Source: Streptomyces fradiae
GTDB taxonomy: Bacteria > Actinomycetota > Actinomycetes > Streptomycetales > Streptomycetaceae
Assembly: GCF_041270065.1 (NCBI RefSeq)
Contig: NZ_CP065958.1
Coordinates: forward strand, 7,440,001 to 7,504,000
Reading direction: 5' to 3'
Length of the DNA: 64,000 nt
A program made the position numbers and the translations under genes. Positions 37,112 to 46,610 of the stretch are shown here, one piece after another (position 1 is the first letter of the stretch; the number at the start of each line of letters is the position of its first letter). The notes beneath the pieces were generated by a model. The model was not told the DNA's origin and did no database searches. It was given only the letters and a program-made list of their open reading frames with translations.

Positions 37112-40085
37112 TCACGTCAGCTGACGCCGGACCAGCTCATGGAACAGGCCCGTCGGGTCCGCCAGCAGCTCGGCGGGCGAGCCGTGCTGCACCACGCGGC
37201 CGTCCGCCATGGCGATCACCCGGTCGGCGCCCATCACCGTGGACAGCCGGTGGGCGATCACCACCCGGGTGGTGCGCAGCGCCCGGGTGGACTCGATGAC
37301 CACGCGCTGCGCCTCGTTGTCGAGGGCGCTGGTGGCCTCGTCGAGGAAGAGGACGCGGGGCTTGCGGATGAGCGCCTGGGCGATCATCAGCCGCTGGCGC
37401 TGGCCGCCCGAGATGGTGCCGCCGCCGTCGGAGAGCATCGTGTGCAGCCCCATCGGCATGGCCTGCACGTCCTCGGCGAGCCCGGCCAGGGTGATCGCCT
37501 CCGACACCTCCTCCAGGGTGTACGCCTCCGCCCCGCGCACACAGTCCAGGATCGAGCCGGTCAGCGGGCGGGCGTCCTGCAGCACCACACCGCACTGGCG
37601 GCGCACGGCCGCCCGGTCGAGCGCCGCCAGGTCCTGCCCGTCGTAGAGCACACTGCCCTCGGTGGGCCGGTCGAAGCCGATGAGGAGCCGGAGCAGGGTC
37701 GACTTGCCGCAGCCGCTCGCGCCGACGATCGCCACGAACTCCCCGGGCCGGACGGACAGATCGACCCCGTCGAGGACCAGCGGCCCGTCCTCGGTGTAGC
37801 GGTACGACACCTGGCGGGCCTCGATCGCCCCGCTGAGCACACCCGGCCGGACCGTCCCGGCCCGCACCTCGGGCTCCGCCGCCAGAATCGGCTCGACCTG
37901 CTCGTACACCGGCAGCACCGCCGCCACCGAGAGCAGCGCACCGGTCAGCTGGGTCACCGAGGAGAGCAGCAGGGTGAGCGCGGTGGAGAAGGTGAGGAAG
38001 CCGGCCGCCGACATCGCACCCCGGGCCGGGCCGGCCAGCAGCGCGAACATCACCAGGGTGCACAGCGGCAGACAGACCGCGCCGATCACCGTGACCGTGT
38101 TCTGGATCCGGCCGACGCGCTGCTGGAGCACCCGGGTGCGGGCGAACTCCCGCGCCCAGGCCGCGTAGGCGAAGCTCTCCGCCGCCGCGACCCGCAGCTT
38201 GGGCAGCCCGCGCAGGGTCTGGAAGGCCTGGTTGTCGAGCCGGTTGCCCAGCTCGACGAGGCGCCGCTGAAAGCGCAGCTGCCACAGCCCCAGGCCGAGC
38301 AGCACCGCCCCGACCACGAGCAGCATCGCCAGGGCGAGCAGCCCGAGCGCGACGCTGTGCGCGAGCAGCAGCACGAGGTTCACGGCGCCGACCGCGGTCG
38401 ACTGGAGACACACCGGCGCGATCCCGGACAGCATCCGCCGGATCACCCCGATGCCGAGCGCCGCGTTGGCGAGCTCGCCGGTGGACCGGCCGGCGAAGAA
38501 GGGCGCCGGCAGCCGCAGCAGCCGGTCCCACACCGCCGGCTGCAGGGTGGCCTCGATCCGGCCCTCCATGCGCAGCAGCGCCACGTTCTGCAGCAGCATG
38601 AACGCCGCCTGCAGCACCGCCGCCGCGCCGAGCGCCACCGCCGTCTGCACGATCAGACCGCGCTCGCCCGCCGGCACGTACGCACCGAGGATCCGGCCCG
38701 TCGCCAGCGGCACCGTCGCCCCGAGCACCACCGACACCAGACCGCCGAGCAGCAGCGCCCGCAGCTCACGGCGGGTGCCGCCGGCGCTGAAGCGAAGCAG
38801 CCGGAGCAGGGTCGGCCGGCCCTCCGGCAGCGGCCGGTAGAACATCACCGCCCGCGGCTCGAACTCCGCCGCGTTGTCGGCGCCGACCCGCTCCCGGCGG
38901 GCGCCCGCCCGGTCGACGGCCACATAGCCGCCGCGCCGCCACAGCAGCGCCACCGGAGCCCCGTCGGCCTCCCGCCGCCCGACCAGCGGCCCGCAGTCCT
39001 CGCGCCACCAGCGGCCGTGCAGCCCCACCTCACGGGTGCGGACCCGCGCGGCCAGCGCGATCCGCTCGACCGGGTCGAGCCGCTCGCCGTCCACGCCGGC
39101 GCCCGCCTCCACGCCGGCCGCCGACTCAGCGAGCACCACCCCGGCGTCCGCGGCGACGAGCCGGCACACCGCGAGTGTCGCGTCGACCCCGGCGGCGGTG
39201 CCCGCGGCCCCGCGCCGGCCGCCCCCCCGCCGCCGGACCGCCCGAGGGCGGCGAGAGCAGTGTCCGGTCCGCCTCGCTGCCGGCCGCCCGGCCGGCCGCG
39301 AGACCGGCGGCCGTCCGGTCCTCCTGCGCGCGCTCGCGCTCCTCGATCCAGTCGTCGAGGGCGTAGAGCAGCCGGTACTGCTGCTCCACCATGCCCTGCC
39401 ACAGAGCCGCGTCGACGAGCAGCCCGCCGGCCGCGCCCGCCTCGTACGCGGCGCCGTACGCCACGCTGCCCGGCGGCACCTGCATCCACATGACCTCGTC
39501 GTCGCCGGCCGCCCGCCCGTCGCCGGGCCGGGCGTCGAGCGGCGCCTCGTAAAGGACCCGCAGACCGCGGCCGATGCCGAGCGCGAAGGCGTCCTCCAGC
39601 GGGCTCGCGACCGGGGCCTGCGGGGTGCCGTACGCGTCCCAGCCGCCCGCGTAGCCGTAACTCCCGTACCCCTGGCCGTCGAACCCATGGCCCTCATACC
39701 CCTGGCCCTCGTACCCCTGGGCGTACGTCTCCGGCCGGTGCAGCTCGCGCAGTTCGACCCGGCGCAGCAGGCACTCCCGGGACGGGCGGCCGACCAGGGT
39801 GTGCCGGGGGCCCTCCGCGGGACCGAGGAGCAGCGCGCCGCTCTCCACCCTCCCGAGGAAATGCCAGGCACCGGCCTGCCCGGCGTCCACCGCGAACAGG
39901 TCGAGGCTGCCGTGCACGACCAGCCAGAGCACCGACGGCCCCTCCAGGGACAGGCTGCGCAGACCCGAGCAGTCCAGCGGGGCGCCGAGGCCGCCGAGCG
40001 CGGTGAGCACCGGATCGGCCGGGCCGACCGGCGCGGGCGCCGTGGCTTCCGCCGCGTAGGGGGAGGGGGTGGCGGGGGTGGTCAT
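37112..40085 (-). pseudogene. NHLM-type peptide-export ABC transporter permease/ATPase, interrupted by an apparent frameshift
   Basis: Two overlapping frames together make one protein of about 990 residues. The first (from ATG 40085) has an N-terminal cNMP-binding-like region and a Tyr/Gly repeat (YEGQGYEGHGFDGQGYGSYGY, about 125-145). Around 39222-39228 a run of seven C puts it out of frame. One base fewer would join it in phase to the second frame, which starts GAAGTAAGVDATLAV and continues through six helices (about 410-700) to an ATPase with Walker A GASGCGKST, signature ISGGQRQRLMIAQAL and Walker B VLFLDEATSALD. It begins one base after the C39 exporter stop. It is either a real mutation, a sequencing error at the homopolymer, or slippage. 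If intact, it would be the second ABC component of the NHLM secretion set. Confidence 0.82.
39640..39730. repeat. Imperfect short tandem repeat inside the ABC gene
   Basis: Repeats of a roughly 15-base CCCTGGCCCTCGTAC-like unit encode the Tyr/Gly/Glu-rich loop of the N-terminal region. Confidence 0.55.
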
Positions 40086-40086
40086 G

Positions 40087-42321
40087 TCAGTGCTCCTTGA
40101 CCAGTTCGGCGTACGGGCCGCCCGCCGCCACCAGTGCGGCGTGCCGTCCGCGCTCCACGACCGTGCCCCGGTCCAGGACGAGGATCTCGTCGCTGTCGCG
40201 CACGGTGCTCAGCCGGTGGGCGATGACCACGCACGCGCAGCCGCGCCGCCGCAGATTGTCGATGACCTCCCGCTCGGTGACCGCGTCGAGCGCGCTGGTC
40301 ACCTCGTCGAGCACGAGGACGCTGGGGTCGCGGACCAGGGCCCGGGCCAGTTCGAGCCGCTGGCGCTGTCCGCCGGAGAAGTTCCGGCCGTCCTGCTCGA
40401 CCCGGCTGTGGATGCCGCCGGGACGCCGTGACACCACGTCGAGGACGGCGGCGTCCGCGAGCGCGGCGCGCACCGCCTCGTCCGGCACCGACGGGTCCCA
40501 CAGCGCCACGTTGTCGCGCACCGTGCCCTCGAAGAGGAAGACGTCCTGGTCGACGAAGGCGACCGAGGCGGCGAGCGCACCGCGCGGCACGTCCGCGATC
40601 CGCATCCCGTCGATCCGGACCGTGCCCTCCCCCGGCGCGTACAGGCCCGCGATCAGCCGCGAGACGGTGGACTTGCCGCTGCCCGAGCCGCCGACCAGGG
40701 CCACCTGCCGGCCCGGACCCACCGTGAGCGAGAAGTCGGCGAGCAGCGGCGCGTCCAGCGGGTTGTAGCCGAAGGTGACACCGTCGAGCTCGACATGGCC
40801 GGTGAGCCGGCGCGCGCCGGTGGCCGGCTCGCGCCGGGTGTGCACGGGGTCGACGGGGAAGTTCTCCACGTCCTTGAGCCGTGCCACGTCCGCGGTGAGG
40901 TCCTGGATCCGGCCCGCGACCCCGCCGAGCCGCGCCACCGGCGCGGTGAAGCCGGTCACCAGGGACTGGAAGGCGACCAGGAGACCCACCGTCAGATGCC
41001 CCTCCACCGCCCGCAACCCGCCGACCAGCAGGATCAGCGCGCTGTTCAGGGCGGCCAGGGTGGGCGCGACGATCGCCAGCCACGCGCCGGGCACGCCGAG
41101 CCGCTGCTGCACGTCGAGGGTGACCGCGTGCTGCCCCGACCAGCGCCGGAAGAAGCCGTCCTCGCCGCCGGTCGCCTTGATCGTCTCGATCGTCTGGAGG
41201 CCGCCGTACGAGGTGTTGGTGAGCCGGGCGCTCTCGGCGCGCAGCTTGTGCGCCCCGGTGGCCCGGACCCGCACCGTGATCCGCAGCGCCGCCACATTGA
41301 GCAGCGCGACCCCGACGCCGACGAGGGTCAGCTGGGGGTCGTACGTCCACAGCAGCGCCGCGTACAGCAGCACCACGACCGCGTCCACGCCCGCCGCCGA
41401 CAGGTCACGGGCCAGCGTCTCGGCCACCTGGTCGTTGGAGCGCAGCCGCTGCACCAGGTCGGCCGGGCTGCGCTGGGCGAAGAAGGCCACGGGCAGCCGC
41501 AGCAGATGTCGCAGGAACCGGGCCCCGCCCAGGGTCGAGGAGACGATCCGGCCGCGCAGCAGATTGCCCTGCTGGAGCGCGGTGAGCACCGCCGTGAGGA
41601 CAAGGGCGCAGGCCATCGCCGCGAACAGCACGCCGAGCAGCGAGGGCTGGCCGCCGATGAGGAAGGTGTCGATGTACGTGCGGCTCAGCGCCGGCACCCA
41701 CGCGCCGACCGCCACGAGCAGCACGCTCGCCAGGATCGCCGCCGCCATCGTGCCCGAGGTGCCGCGCAGCCGCCCCGACACCCCGCCGAGCACGCCGGGG
41801 CGCTGCCCGCCGCGCCGGAACCCGGGGCCGGGCTCCATGACCAGGACGATCCCGGTGAAGGCCCCGTCGAACTCCTCCATCGGTACGAACCGGCGCCCCT
41901 TCGCGGGGTCGTTGACGTACACGCCGGGGCGTCCGAGGCGCCGGCCCATGCCCTCGTACACGACGTAGTGGTTGAACTCCCAGAACAGCACCGCGGGACC
42001 CCGGACCTCGGCGAGCGCCGCCAGGTCCATCTGCATGCCCTTGGCCGTCAGACCGTAACTCCGCGCCGCCTTCAGGAGGTTGCTGGCCCGCGAGCCGTCG
42101 CGGGACACCCCGCAGGCGATCCGCAGCTCTTCGAGCGGCACGAACCGGCCGTGGTGCCCGAGCACGGTGGCGAGCGCCGCCGCGCCGCACTCCACCGCCT
42201 CCATCTGAAGCACGGTGGGGGTACGGACGGGGCGCGGCCGGCGGCCCTTCGGCAGCGCCAGGGGGCGGGCCGAGCCACGCCGGGCACGGGCGGAACGGGC
42301 GTTCTTCTTGCGCGGGTTCAC
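40087..42321 (-). CDS. NHLM-type peptidase-containing ABC exporter (C39 protease + permease + ATPase)
   Basis: A 744-residue inner-membrane exporter that cleaves double-glycine leaders and exports the peptide. A basic N-terminus precedes the C39 peptidase: Cys45 in MEAVECGAAAL, His118 in EFNHYVVYEG and Asp138 in VNDPAKGRR form the catalytic set. Six helices follow (about 190-460), then the ATPase: Walker A GGSGSGKST, signature FSGGQRQRLELARAL, Walker B VLVLDEVTSALD. The GTG start overlaps the adaptor stop (GTGA). All catalytic residues are present, so this component looks functional. The natural substrate in context is the precursor at 43258-43497. Confidence 0.94.
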   Translation of the reverse strand: MNPRKKNARSARARRGSARPLALPKGRRPRPVRTPTVLQMEAVECGAAALATVLGHHGRFVPLEELRIACGVSRDGSRASNLLKAARSYGLTAKGMQMDLAALAEVRGPAVLFWEFNHYVVYEGMGRRLGRPGVYVNDPAKGRRFVPMEEFDGAFTGIVLVMEPGPGFRRGGQRPGVLGGVSGRLRGTSGTMAAAILASVLLVAVGAWVPALSRTYIDTFLIGGQPSLLGVLFAAMACALVLTAVLTALQQGNLLRGRIVSSTLGGARFLRHLLRLPVAFFAQRSPADLVQRLRSNDQVAETLARDLSAAGVDAVVVLLYAALLWTYDPQLTLVGVGVALLNVAALRITVRVRATGAHKLRAESARLTNTSYGGLQTIETIKATGGEDGFFRRWSGQHAVTLDVQQRLGVPGAWLAIVAPTLAALNSALILLVGGLRAVEGHLTVGLLVAFQSLVTGFTAPVARLGGVAGRIQDLTADVARLKDVENFPVDPVHTRREPATGARRLTGHVELDGVTFGYNPLDAPLLADFSLTVGPGRQVALVGGSGSGKSTVSRLIAGLYAPGEGTVRIDGMRIADVPRGALAASVAFVDQDVFLFEGTVRDNVALWDPSVPDEAVRAALADAAVLDVVSRRPGGIHSRVEQDGRNFSGGQRQRLELARALVRDPSVLVLDEVTSALDAVTEREVIDNLRRRGCACVVIAHRLSTVRDSDEILVLDRGTVVERGRHAALVAAGGPYAELVKEH

Positions 42322-43088
42322 GGGAGAAGCCAGTCGATCGGGCGCTGCGCGGAGAGATGGACGGCGGCCGTGACCGGCGTGCCGGAGTCGGCGGCCTCGG
42401 GGCCCGCCGGGGGAGCGGGGAGCCGGACCAGGACCGCGACCGGGTTGCCCTGCCGGGTGAACTCGGCGGCCAGTCCGTCGTCGCCGAGGAAGCCGCCGAT
42501 CTGCGCCCGCGACTGCGGCGCCCGGCCCACGGCGGCGACCCGGCCGCGCAGCGCCCCGCCCCGGCCCTGGCCGGCGGTGCGGACGGTGACGTCGACCGTG
42601 GCGCCCGGGCGGATCCCGGCGACGGCGCCGGCCGGCACGTAGAGCACCGCCACCAGCGGCTCGTCGGGGTCCGTGCCGCGCTCGACGGCGGCGACATCGG
42701 CGCCGGCCGTCACGACGGCGCCGGTCCGGGCGTACAGGACGGCGAGCCGCCCGGCGGCCACGGCCCGCACCTGGCGGTCGCCGTCGGCCGTACGGACCAC
42801 GATCAGCGGATCGCCCGCCGCGACCGGCCTGCCCTCGGCGGCCAGGACCTCGGTCACCTGGCCCGCGACCGGACTCTGCAGCAGATAGCGCCCCTCGGCG
42901 CGGCTGAGGATGCCGGTGGCGGGCACCTTGGACGTCACCGTCCCGGTGAACGCCCAGAACGCGGCCGCAGCCGTCACGAGCACCGTGACGGCGAGCACGA
43001 GCCGCCCCTGCGGGCGCGCGAAACGCACCGGCAGATCAAGTTCTTCGGGCGATTGCAGCTTGGAAAGAGCCTTTTGGCGAAACTGCAT
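42318..43088 (-). CDS. HlyD-like membrane fusion protein of the NHLM secretion system
   Basis: A 256-residue protein with one N-terminal membrane helix (about 33-52, VLAVTVLVTAAAAFWAFTG) and a short extracellular beta-barrel/lipoyl-like domain (GILSRAEGRYLLQSPVAGQVTEVLAAEGRPVAAGDPL). It is shorter than Gram-negative HlyD and lacks a long coiled coil, as in the NHLM bacteriocin secretion-protein subgroup. It would couple to the two ABC proteins encoded downstream. It starts 169 bases after the precursor stop, beyond a strong stem-loop. Confidence 0.9.
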   Translation of the reverse strand: MQFRQKALSKLQSPEELDLPVRFARPQGRLVLAVTVLVTAAAAFWAFTGTVTSKVPATGILSRAEGRYLLQSPVAGQVTEVLAAEGRPVAAGDPLIVVRTADGDRQVRAVAAGRLAVLYARTGAVVTAGADVAAVERGTDPDEPLVAVLYVPAGAVAGIRPGATVDVTVRTAGQGRGGALRGRVAAVGRAPQSRAQIGGFLGDDGLAAEFTRQGNPVAVLVRLPAPPAGPEAADSGTPVTAAVHLSAQRPIDWLLP

Positions 43089-43126
43089 GGACTATTCCTT
43101 CGACTGCCTTCGACCGCATTTCTCCG

Positions 43127-43178
43127 CCCGCCGCGAAAGGACCGCTCCGGCGGGCCCGGACGGTCCTTCCGCGGCGGG
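43127..43178. terminator. Large stem-loop between precursor and exporter genes (likely attenuator)
   Basis: An 18-base arm (43127-43144) pairs with 43161-43178 with a single mismatch. The 16-base loop contains its own TCCGG/CCGGA mini-stem. No U-tract. Its position after the precursor and before the transport genes suggests partial termination or RNA stabilisation, giving more precursor than transporter. Confidence 0.78.
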
Positions 43179-43257
43179 CGTCCCGGCCGGCCGGGCACCC
43201 CGGGGCGGTCAACGCCCCGAAAGCGCCCGGCCGGACCGGTCAGTCCGCTCGGTCCGC

Positions 43258-43497
43258 TCAGAGACCGGCGACACCGGCGTGCACCGAGACACCGGTGACA
43301 CCCTGCACCAGGCCGGGGACACCCTGCACGAGGCCCTCGACGTTCTGCACGGTCTGCAGGTTGCCGACGGTGCCGAGGATGTTGGTGACGTCGCCGGCCA
43401 CGGCGCCGACGAGACCGCCCTGGATGCTGACGAGGCCGCCGGAGACGGCGTCGAGCTCGGTGTCGGCGATCTCACGGGTCTCGAGGTTGTTACGCAT
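43258..43497 (-). CDS. Double-glycine-leader secreted peptide precursor (putative bacteriocin/signal peptide)
   Basis: A 79-residue precursor. The leader (1-21) has the C39-type recognition pattern ETREIADTELDAVSGG, with ELxxVxGG ending at Gly20-Gly21. The predicted core (22-79) has no Cys, no aromatic residue, no Lys or Arg and only two acidic residues. It is rich in Gly (13) and Val (14), with spaced glycines and a tandem GLVQGVP-GLVQGVT near 55-68, suggesting an amphipathic or glycine-zipper helix. A second Gly-Gly at 27-28 is an alternative cleavage site. Without Cys, and with no LanM, YcaO or radical-SAM gene nearby, it is probably exported unmodified. AAAGGTG lies 9 bases before the ATG. 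The exporter genes are downstream on the same strand. Confidence 0.85.
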   Translation of the reverse strand: MRNNLETREIADTELDAVSGGLVSIQGGLVGAVAGDVTNILGTVGNLQTVQNVEGLVQGVPGLVQGVTGVSVHAGVAGL

Positions 43498-43864
43498 GAA
43501 AGCGCACCTTTCATCTGATGGGGGGAATCCACTGCCGCGGCGGGCCAGATCAAAGCACGCGAACGCCTATGCGAGCCAATTTCCTTGACGCCTCGTCGGT
43601 ACCGGAACAACACCGGGAGAGGCCCCGCGTGCAGCGTTTTTCACGGAACACCGACACCTTCTCCGCAGGAACGAGTAACAAAGTCGGGCGCCTCGCGGAA
43701 GGGGCAGGACGAACCGGGGTGAATTCCGACAGTACGGTCGCCGCCTTGTGCCGGACCGGGAGACGGCGGGGGAGCCCCGGTCCAGGTCACGTACACAATG
43801 TGCAGGTTCTCGGCAGACCCCGCCGCGCGCCCCGCGCACCTGGGCGGGTGCCGGAAGCGGCGCC
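43498..43864. other. 367-bp intergenic region upstream of the peptide precursor
   Basis: No gene seen. It must contain the precursor promoter (minus strand), but I could not choose a convincing -35/-10 pair. It is less GC-rich than its surroundings. A small palindrome CACA-A-TGTG lies at 43794-43802, just past the regulator stop. Confidence 0.5.
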
Positions 43865-44848
43865 CTACAACCACCCGGCCCGCTGCGCCTGCAGCGCCAG
43901 CTGGAAGCGGTTCGCCGCGCCCAGACGCGCCATCAGGATCTGCAGGCGGCGGAACAGGGTGCGGCGGCTGACGCCCAGTTCGCGGGCGATGGCCTCGTCG
44001 CTCGCACCGCCCGCGAGCAGCCGCAGCAGCCGCCGGTCGGCGGGCGCGAGGCCGGCCGGGCGGGCCGCGCCGCCGTGCAGGGGCAGGGCGGCGTTCCAGC
44101 TCTGCTCGAACAGCGCGACGAGCGCAGACAGCAGCCCGCACGGCTGCACCACGAGCATCGAGTTGACGACGTCCGCCTCCCGGATCGACAGCGACACCAG
44201 CGCGTACGCCTCGTCGATGATCAGCAGCTTCACCGGCACCGAGGGCAGCACCCGGGCCTGCTCGCCCGCCGCGACCGTCGGCTCGATGGAGTCCCGCAGA
44301 TGCCCGGGGTGCTCCAGGGACTCCCGCGAGTAGACGACCCGCTGCCGCACCCCGCGCGCGAGCGTCGCGAGGGCGTCCTCGGTGGCGCCCGGCAGCTTCA
44401 CGTACGGCGGGGACTCGAACTGCCGGATCTGCTCCCGCGCGCTCGCCCACGCCTGCCGCATCCGCGGCCCGATCGCGTCGCCGGTCACCACCTCCACCAG
44501 GTCGTCGTTGTACGCGGCCAGCCGGTGCCGCCGGAACGACTCGAAGGCGCCGCCCACCGCGATCCGCGACTCCTCGACGGCCGCCGCCCGGTGCCGGGCG
44601 AGCACCTCGAGGCCCGCCGCGGGCGGCACCGGCGCGACCGGCTCGCCCTCGCCGCCGCCGGCGCTGGCCAGACCCGCGTCGACGAGCTCCTCGTACGCGG
44701 CGGCGAGCTCCGCACCGGAGAGCCCCGCCGCCCGCCCGATCGCCCCGAGCGGGGCCGGCGCCTCGTCGAGCAGCGCCGCGTACACCCGCCCGGCCGCCGC
44801 CCCGAGCCCGAGCAGTCGCAGGGCCTCACCCAGTCTCGCGTTCGTCAT
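43865..44848 (-). CDS. TrmB/LuxR-type transcriptional regulator next to the peptide cluster
   Basis: A 327-residue regulator starting at MTNARLG (44848). The N-terminal part resembles TrmB-like winged helix proteins (ALRLLGLGAAAGRVYAALLDEAPAPLGAIGRAAGLSGAEL). The middle part (about 100-250) resembles a phospholipase-D-like/TrmB sensor. The C-terminus is a LuxR/GerE HTH (LAPADRRLLRLLAGGASDEAIARELGVSRRTLFRRLQILMARLG, about 265-315). Regulators of this build are common beside peptide and RiPP loci in Streptomyces. It lies directly upstream of the precursor on the same strand, and is the likeliest controller of the precursor-exporter genes. It is divergent from the aminopeptidase gene (152 bp). 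Confidence 0.86.
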   Translation of the reverse strand: MTNARLGEALRLLGLGAAAGRVYAALLDEAPAPLGAIGRAAGLSGAELAAAYEELVDAGLASAGGGEGEPVAPVPPAAGLEVLARHRAAAVEESRIAVGGAFESFRRHRLAAYNDDLVEVVTGDAIGPRMRQAWASAREQIRQFESPPYVKLPGATEDALATLARGVRQRVVYSRESLEHPGHLRDSIEPTVAAGEQARVLPSVPVKLLIIDEAYALVSLSIREADVVNSMLVVQPCGLLSALVALFEQSWNAALPLHGGAARPAGLAPADRRLLRLLAGGASDEAIARELGVSRRTLFRRLQILMARLGAANRFQLALQAQRAGWL

Positions 44849-45000
44849 GCCCCCCATTCTCGGACGCCGCGGGCACCGCTGGTGTCCGATCCGTGCCACT
44901 GGCACTTCCGTGCACCCACGGGCCGCCGCGCCCACTACCGTCCGGGTCGGACCGCACACCGACCGGAGCGGTCCCCTCCACCCGGACGAAGGGGTACGAC

Positions 45001-46422
45001 GTGGCCAAGGCCCGCAAGAACGGTCTCTACACGGGCATCTCCGAGGAGCTGTCCGCGCTCATGCGCAGCGGCTGGGCGGACACCGAGCGGCACGACCTGA
45101 CGCCCGACCCGCAGGCCCCGTACGCGGCGCGCCGCCGGGCCGCGCTGTCCGCCCGGTTCCCCGGCGAGCGCCTGGTGATCCCCTCGGGCAACCTCAAGGC
45201 CCGCTCCAACGACGACACCTACCCGTTCCGCCCGTACTCCGGCTATGTGCACATGACCGGCGACCAGGCCCGCGACGGCGCCCTGGTGCTCGAACCCCGC
45301 GCCGACGGCGGCCACGACGCCTACTGCTACCAGCTGCCGCGCGACGCCCGCGACAACGACGAGTTCTGGAGCGGCTACACCGCCGAGCTCTGGATGGGCC
45401 GCCGCCACTCCCTCGCCGAGGCCGAGACCGTCCTCGGACTGCCCTGCCGCGACGTCCGCAGCGCCGCCGCCGACCTCGCCGCCGCCACCTCGGCCGGCAC
45501 CGTCCCCACCCGGATCGTCCGCGGCGTCGACCCGGCCCTGGAGGCCGCCGTCACCACCGACGAGGACCGCGACGACGAGCTGGAGGAGGCGCTCAGCGAG
45601 CTGCGCCTGGTCAAGGACGAGTGGGAGATCGGCGAGATGCGCCGGGCCGTCGACTCCACGGTCCGCGGCTTCACCGACGCCATCGGTGAGCTGTCCCGGG
45701 CCGTCGAGACCTCCGAGCGCTGGATCGACGGCACCTTCTACCGCCGCGCCCGACTGGAGGGCAACTCCGTCGGCTACGGCTCCATCTGCGCGGCCGGCGA
45801 CCACGCCACGATCATGCACTGGACCACCAACGACGGCCCGGTCCGCCCCGGCGAGCTGCTGCTCTTCGACGCGGGCGTGGAGACCACCTCCCTCTACACC
45901 GCCGACGTCACCCGCACCCTCCCCATCAGCGGCACCTTCAGCGACGTGCAGCGCCGGGTGTACGACGCGGTGTACGAGGCCCAGGAGGCCGGGATGGCCA
46001 CCGTGAAGCCCGGCGCCGCCTACCGCGACTTCCACGAGGCCGCGCAGCGCCACCTCGCCGCCCGGCTCGTCGAGTGGGGCTTCATCGAGGGCCCCGCCGA
46101 CCGCGCCTACGAACTCGGCCTGCAGCGCCGCTTCACCATGGCCGGCACCGGCCACATGCTCGGCCTCGACGTCCACGACTGCGCCCACGCCCGCAACGAG
46201 GAGTACGTCGACGGCGTCCTGGAGCCCGGCATGGTGCTCACCGTCGAACCCGGCCTGTACTTCCAGCCGGACGACCTCACCGTTCCCGACGAGTGGCGCG
46301 GTATTGGCGTCCGCATCGAGGACGACCTGCTCGTGACCGAGGACGGCCACGAGAACCTGTCCGCCGCCCTGCCCCGCTCCTCCGCCGAGGTCGAGGCCTG
46401 GATGGCCCGCGTCGCCGGCTGA
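45001..46422 (+). CDS. pepP: Xaa-Pro aminopeptidase (M24B, PepP-like)
   Basis: A 473-residue cytoplasmic dimetal aminopeptidase that removes residues preceding proline. The start is GTG 45001 with GAAGGGG upstream. The N-terminal creatinase-like domain is about 1-230. The catalytic pita-bread domain carries the metal ligands: Asp in LLFDAGVE, Asp in TADVTRTLP, His in GTGHMLGLDVHD, Glu in MVLTVEPGLYFQ and Glu in GVRIEDDLLVTEDGHENL. It is divergent from the LuxR-type regulator. Processing of the exported peptide is conceivable but more likely it is a general proline-peptide enzyme. A 12-bp stem terminator follows. Confidence 0.93.
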   Translation: MAKARKNGLYTGISEELSALMRSGWADTERHDLTPDPQAPYAARRRAALSARFPGERLVIPSGNLKARSNDDTYPFRPYSGYVHMTGDQARDGALVLEPRADGGHDAYCYQLPRDARDNDEFWSGYTAELWMGRRHSLAEAETVLGLPCRDVRSAAADLAAATSAGTVPTRIVRGVDPALEAAVTTDEDRDDELEEALSELRLVKDEWEIGEMRRAVDSTVRGFTDAIGELSRAVETSERWIDGTFYRRARLEGNSVGYGSICAAGDHATIMHWTTNDGPVRPGELLLFDAGVETTSLYTADVTRTLPISGTFSDVQRRVYDAVYEAQEAGMATVKPGAAYRDFHEAAQRHLAARLVEWGFIEGPADRAYELGLQRRFTMAGTGHMLGLDVHDCAHARNEEYVDGVLEPGMVLTVEPGLYFQPDDLTVPDEWRGIGVRIEDDLLVTEDGHENLSAALPRSSAEVEAWMARVAG

Positions 46423-46442
46423 CCCGCCCGGCCGGTCCCGCT

Positions 46443-46475
46443 CGCGGCGCCGCGTCACGGGGGCGCGGCGCCGCG
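46443..46475 (+). terminator. Terminator after the aminopeptidase gene
   Basis: Perfect 12-bp GC stem (46443-46454 with 46464-46475), 9-base loop, 20 bases after the stop. Each arm is itself a palindrome (CGCGGCGCCGCG). Confidence 0.8.
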
Positions 46476-46610
46476 AATGGAAGGCACTACGGGTTGGGGC
46501 TAATGTCGATACGTAGGCCATAAGTGCGCCGACGCTCCCGCGGTCGGGCGGATTCCGCAGCCCCACAGTCCCGCGGTGAAGGGACGGAGGGCGCGCGGAA
46601 GGAGCCGACC

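Noticed and set aside
37112..44848. Class II lanthipeptide cluster
   Set aside because: The leader looks similar to type A2 lanthipeptides, but the core has no Cys and no LanM gene is present.
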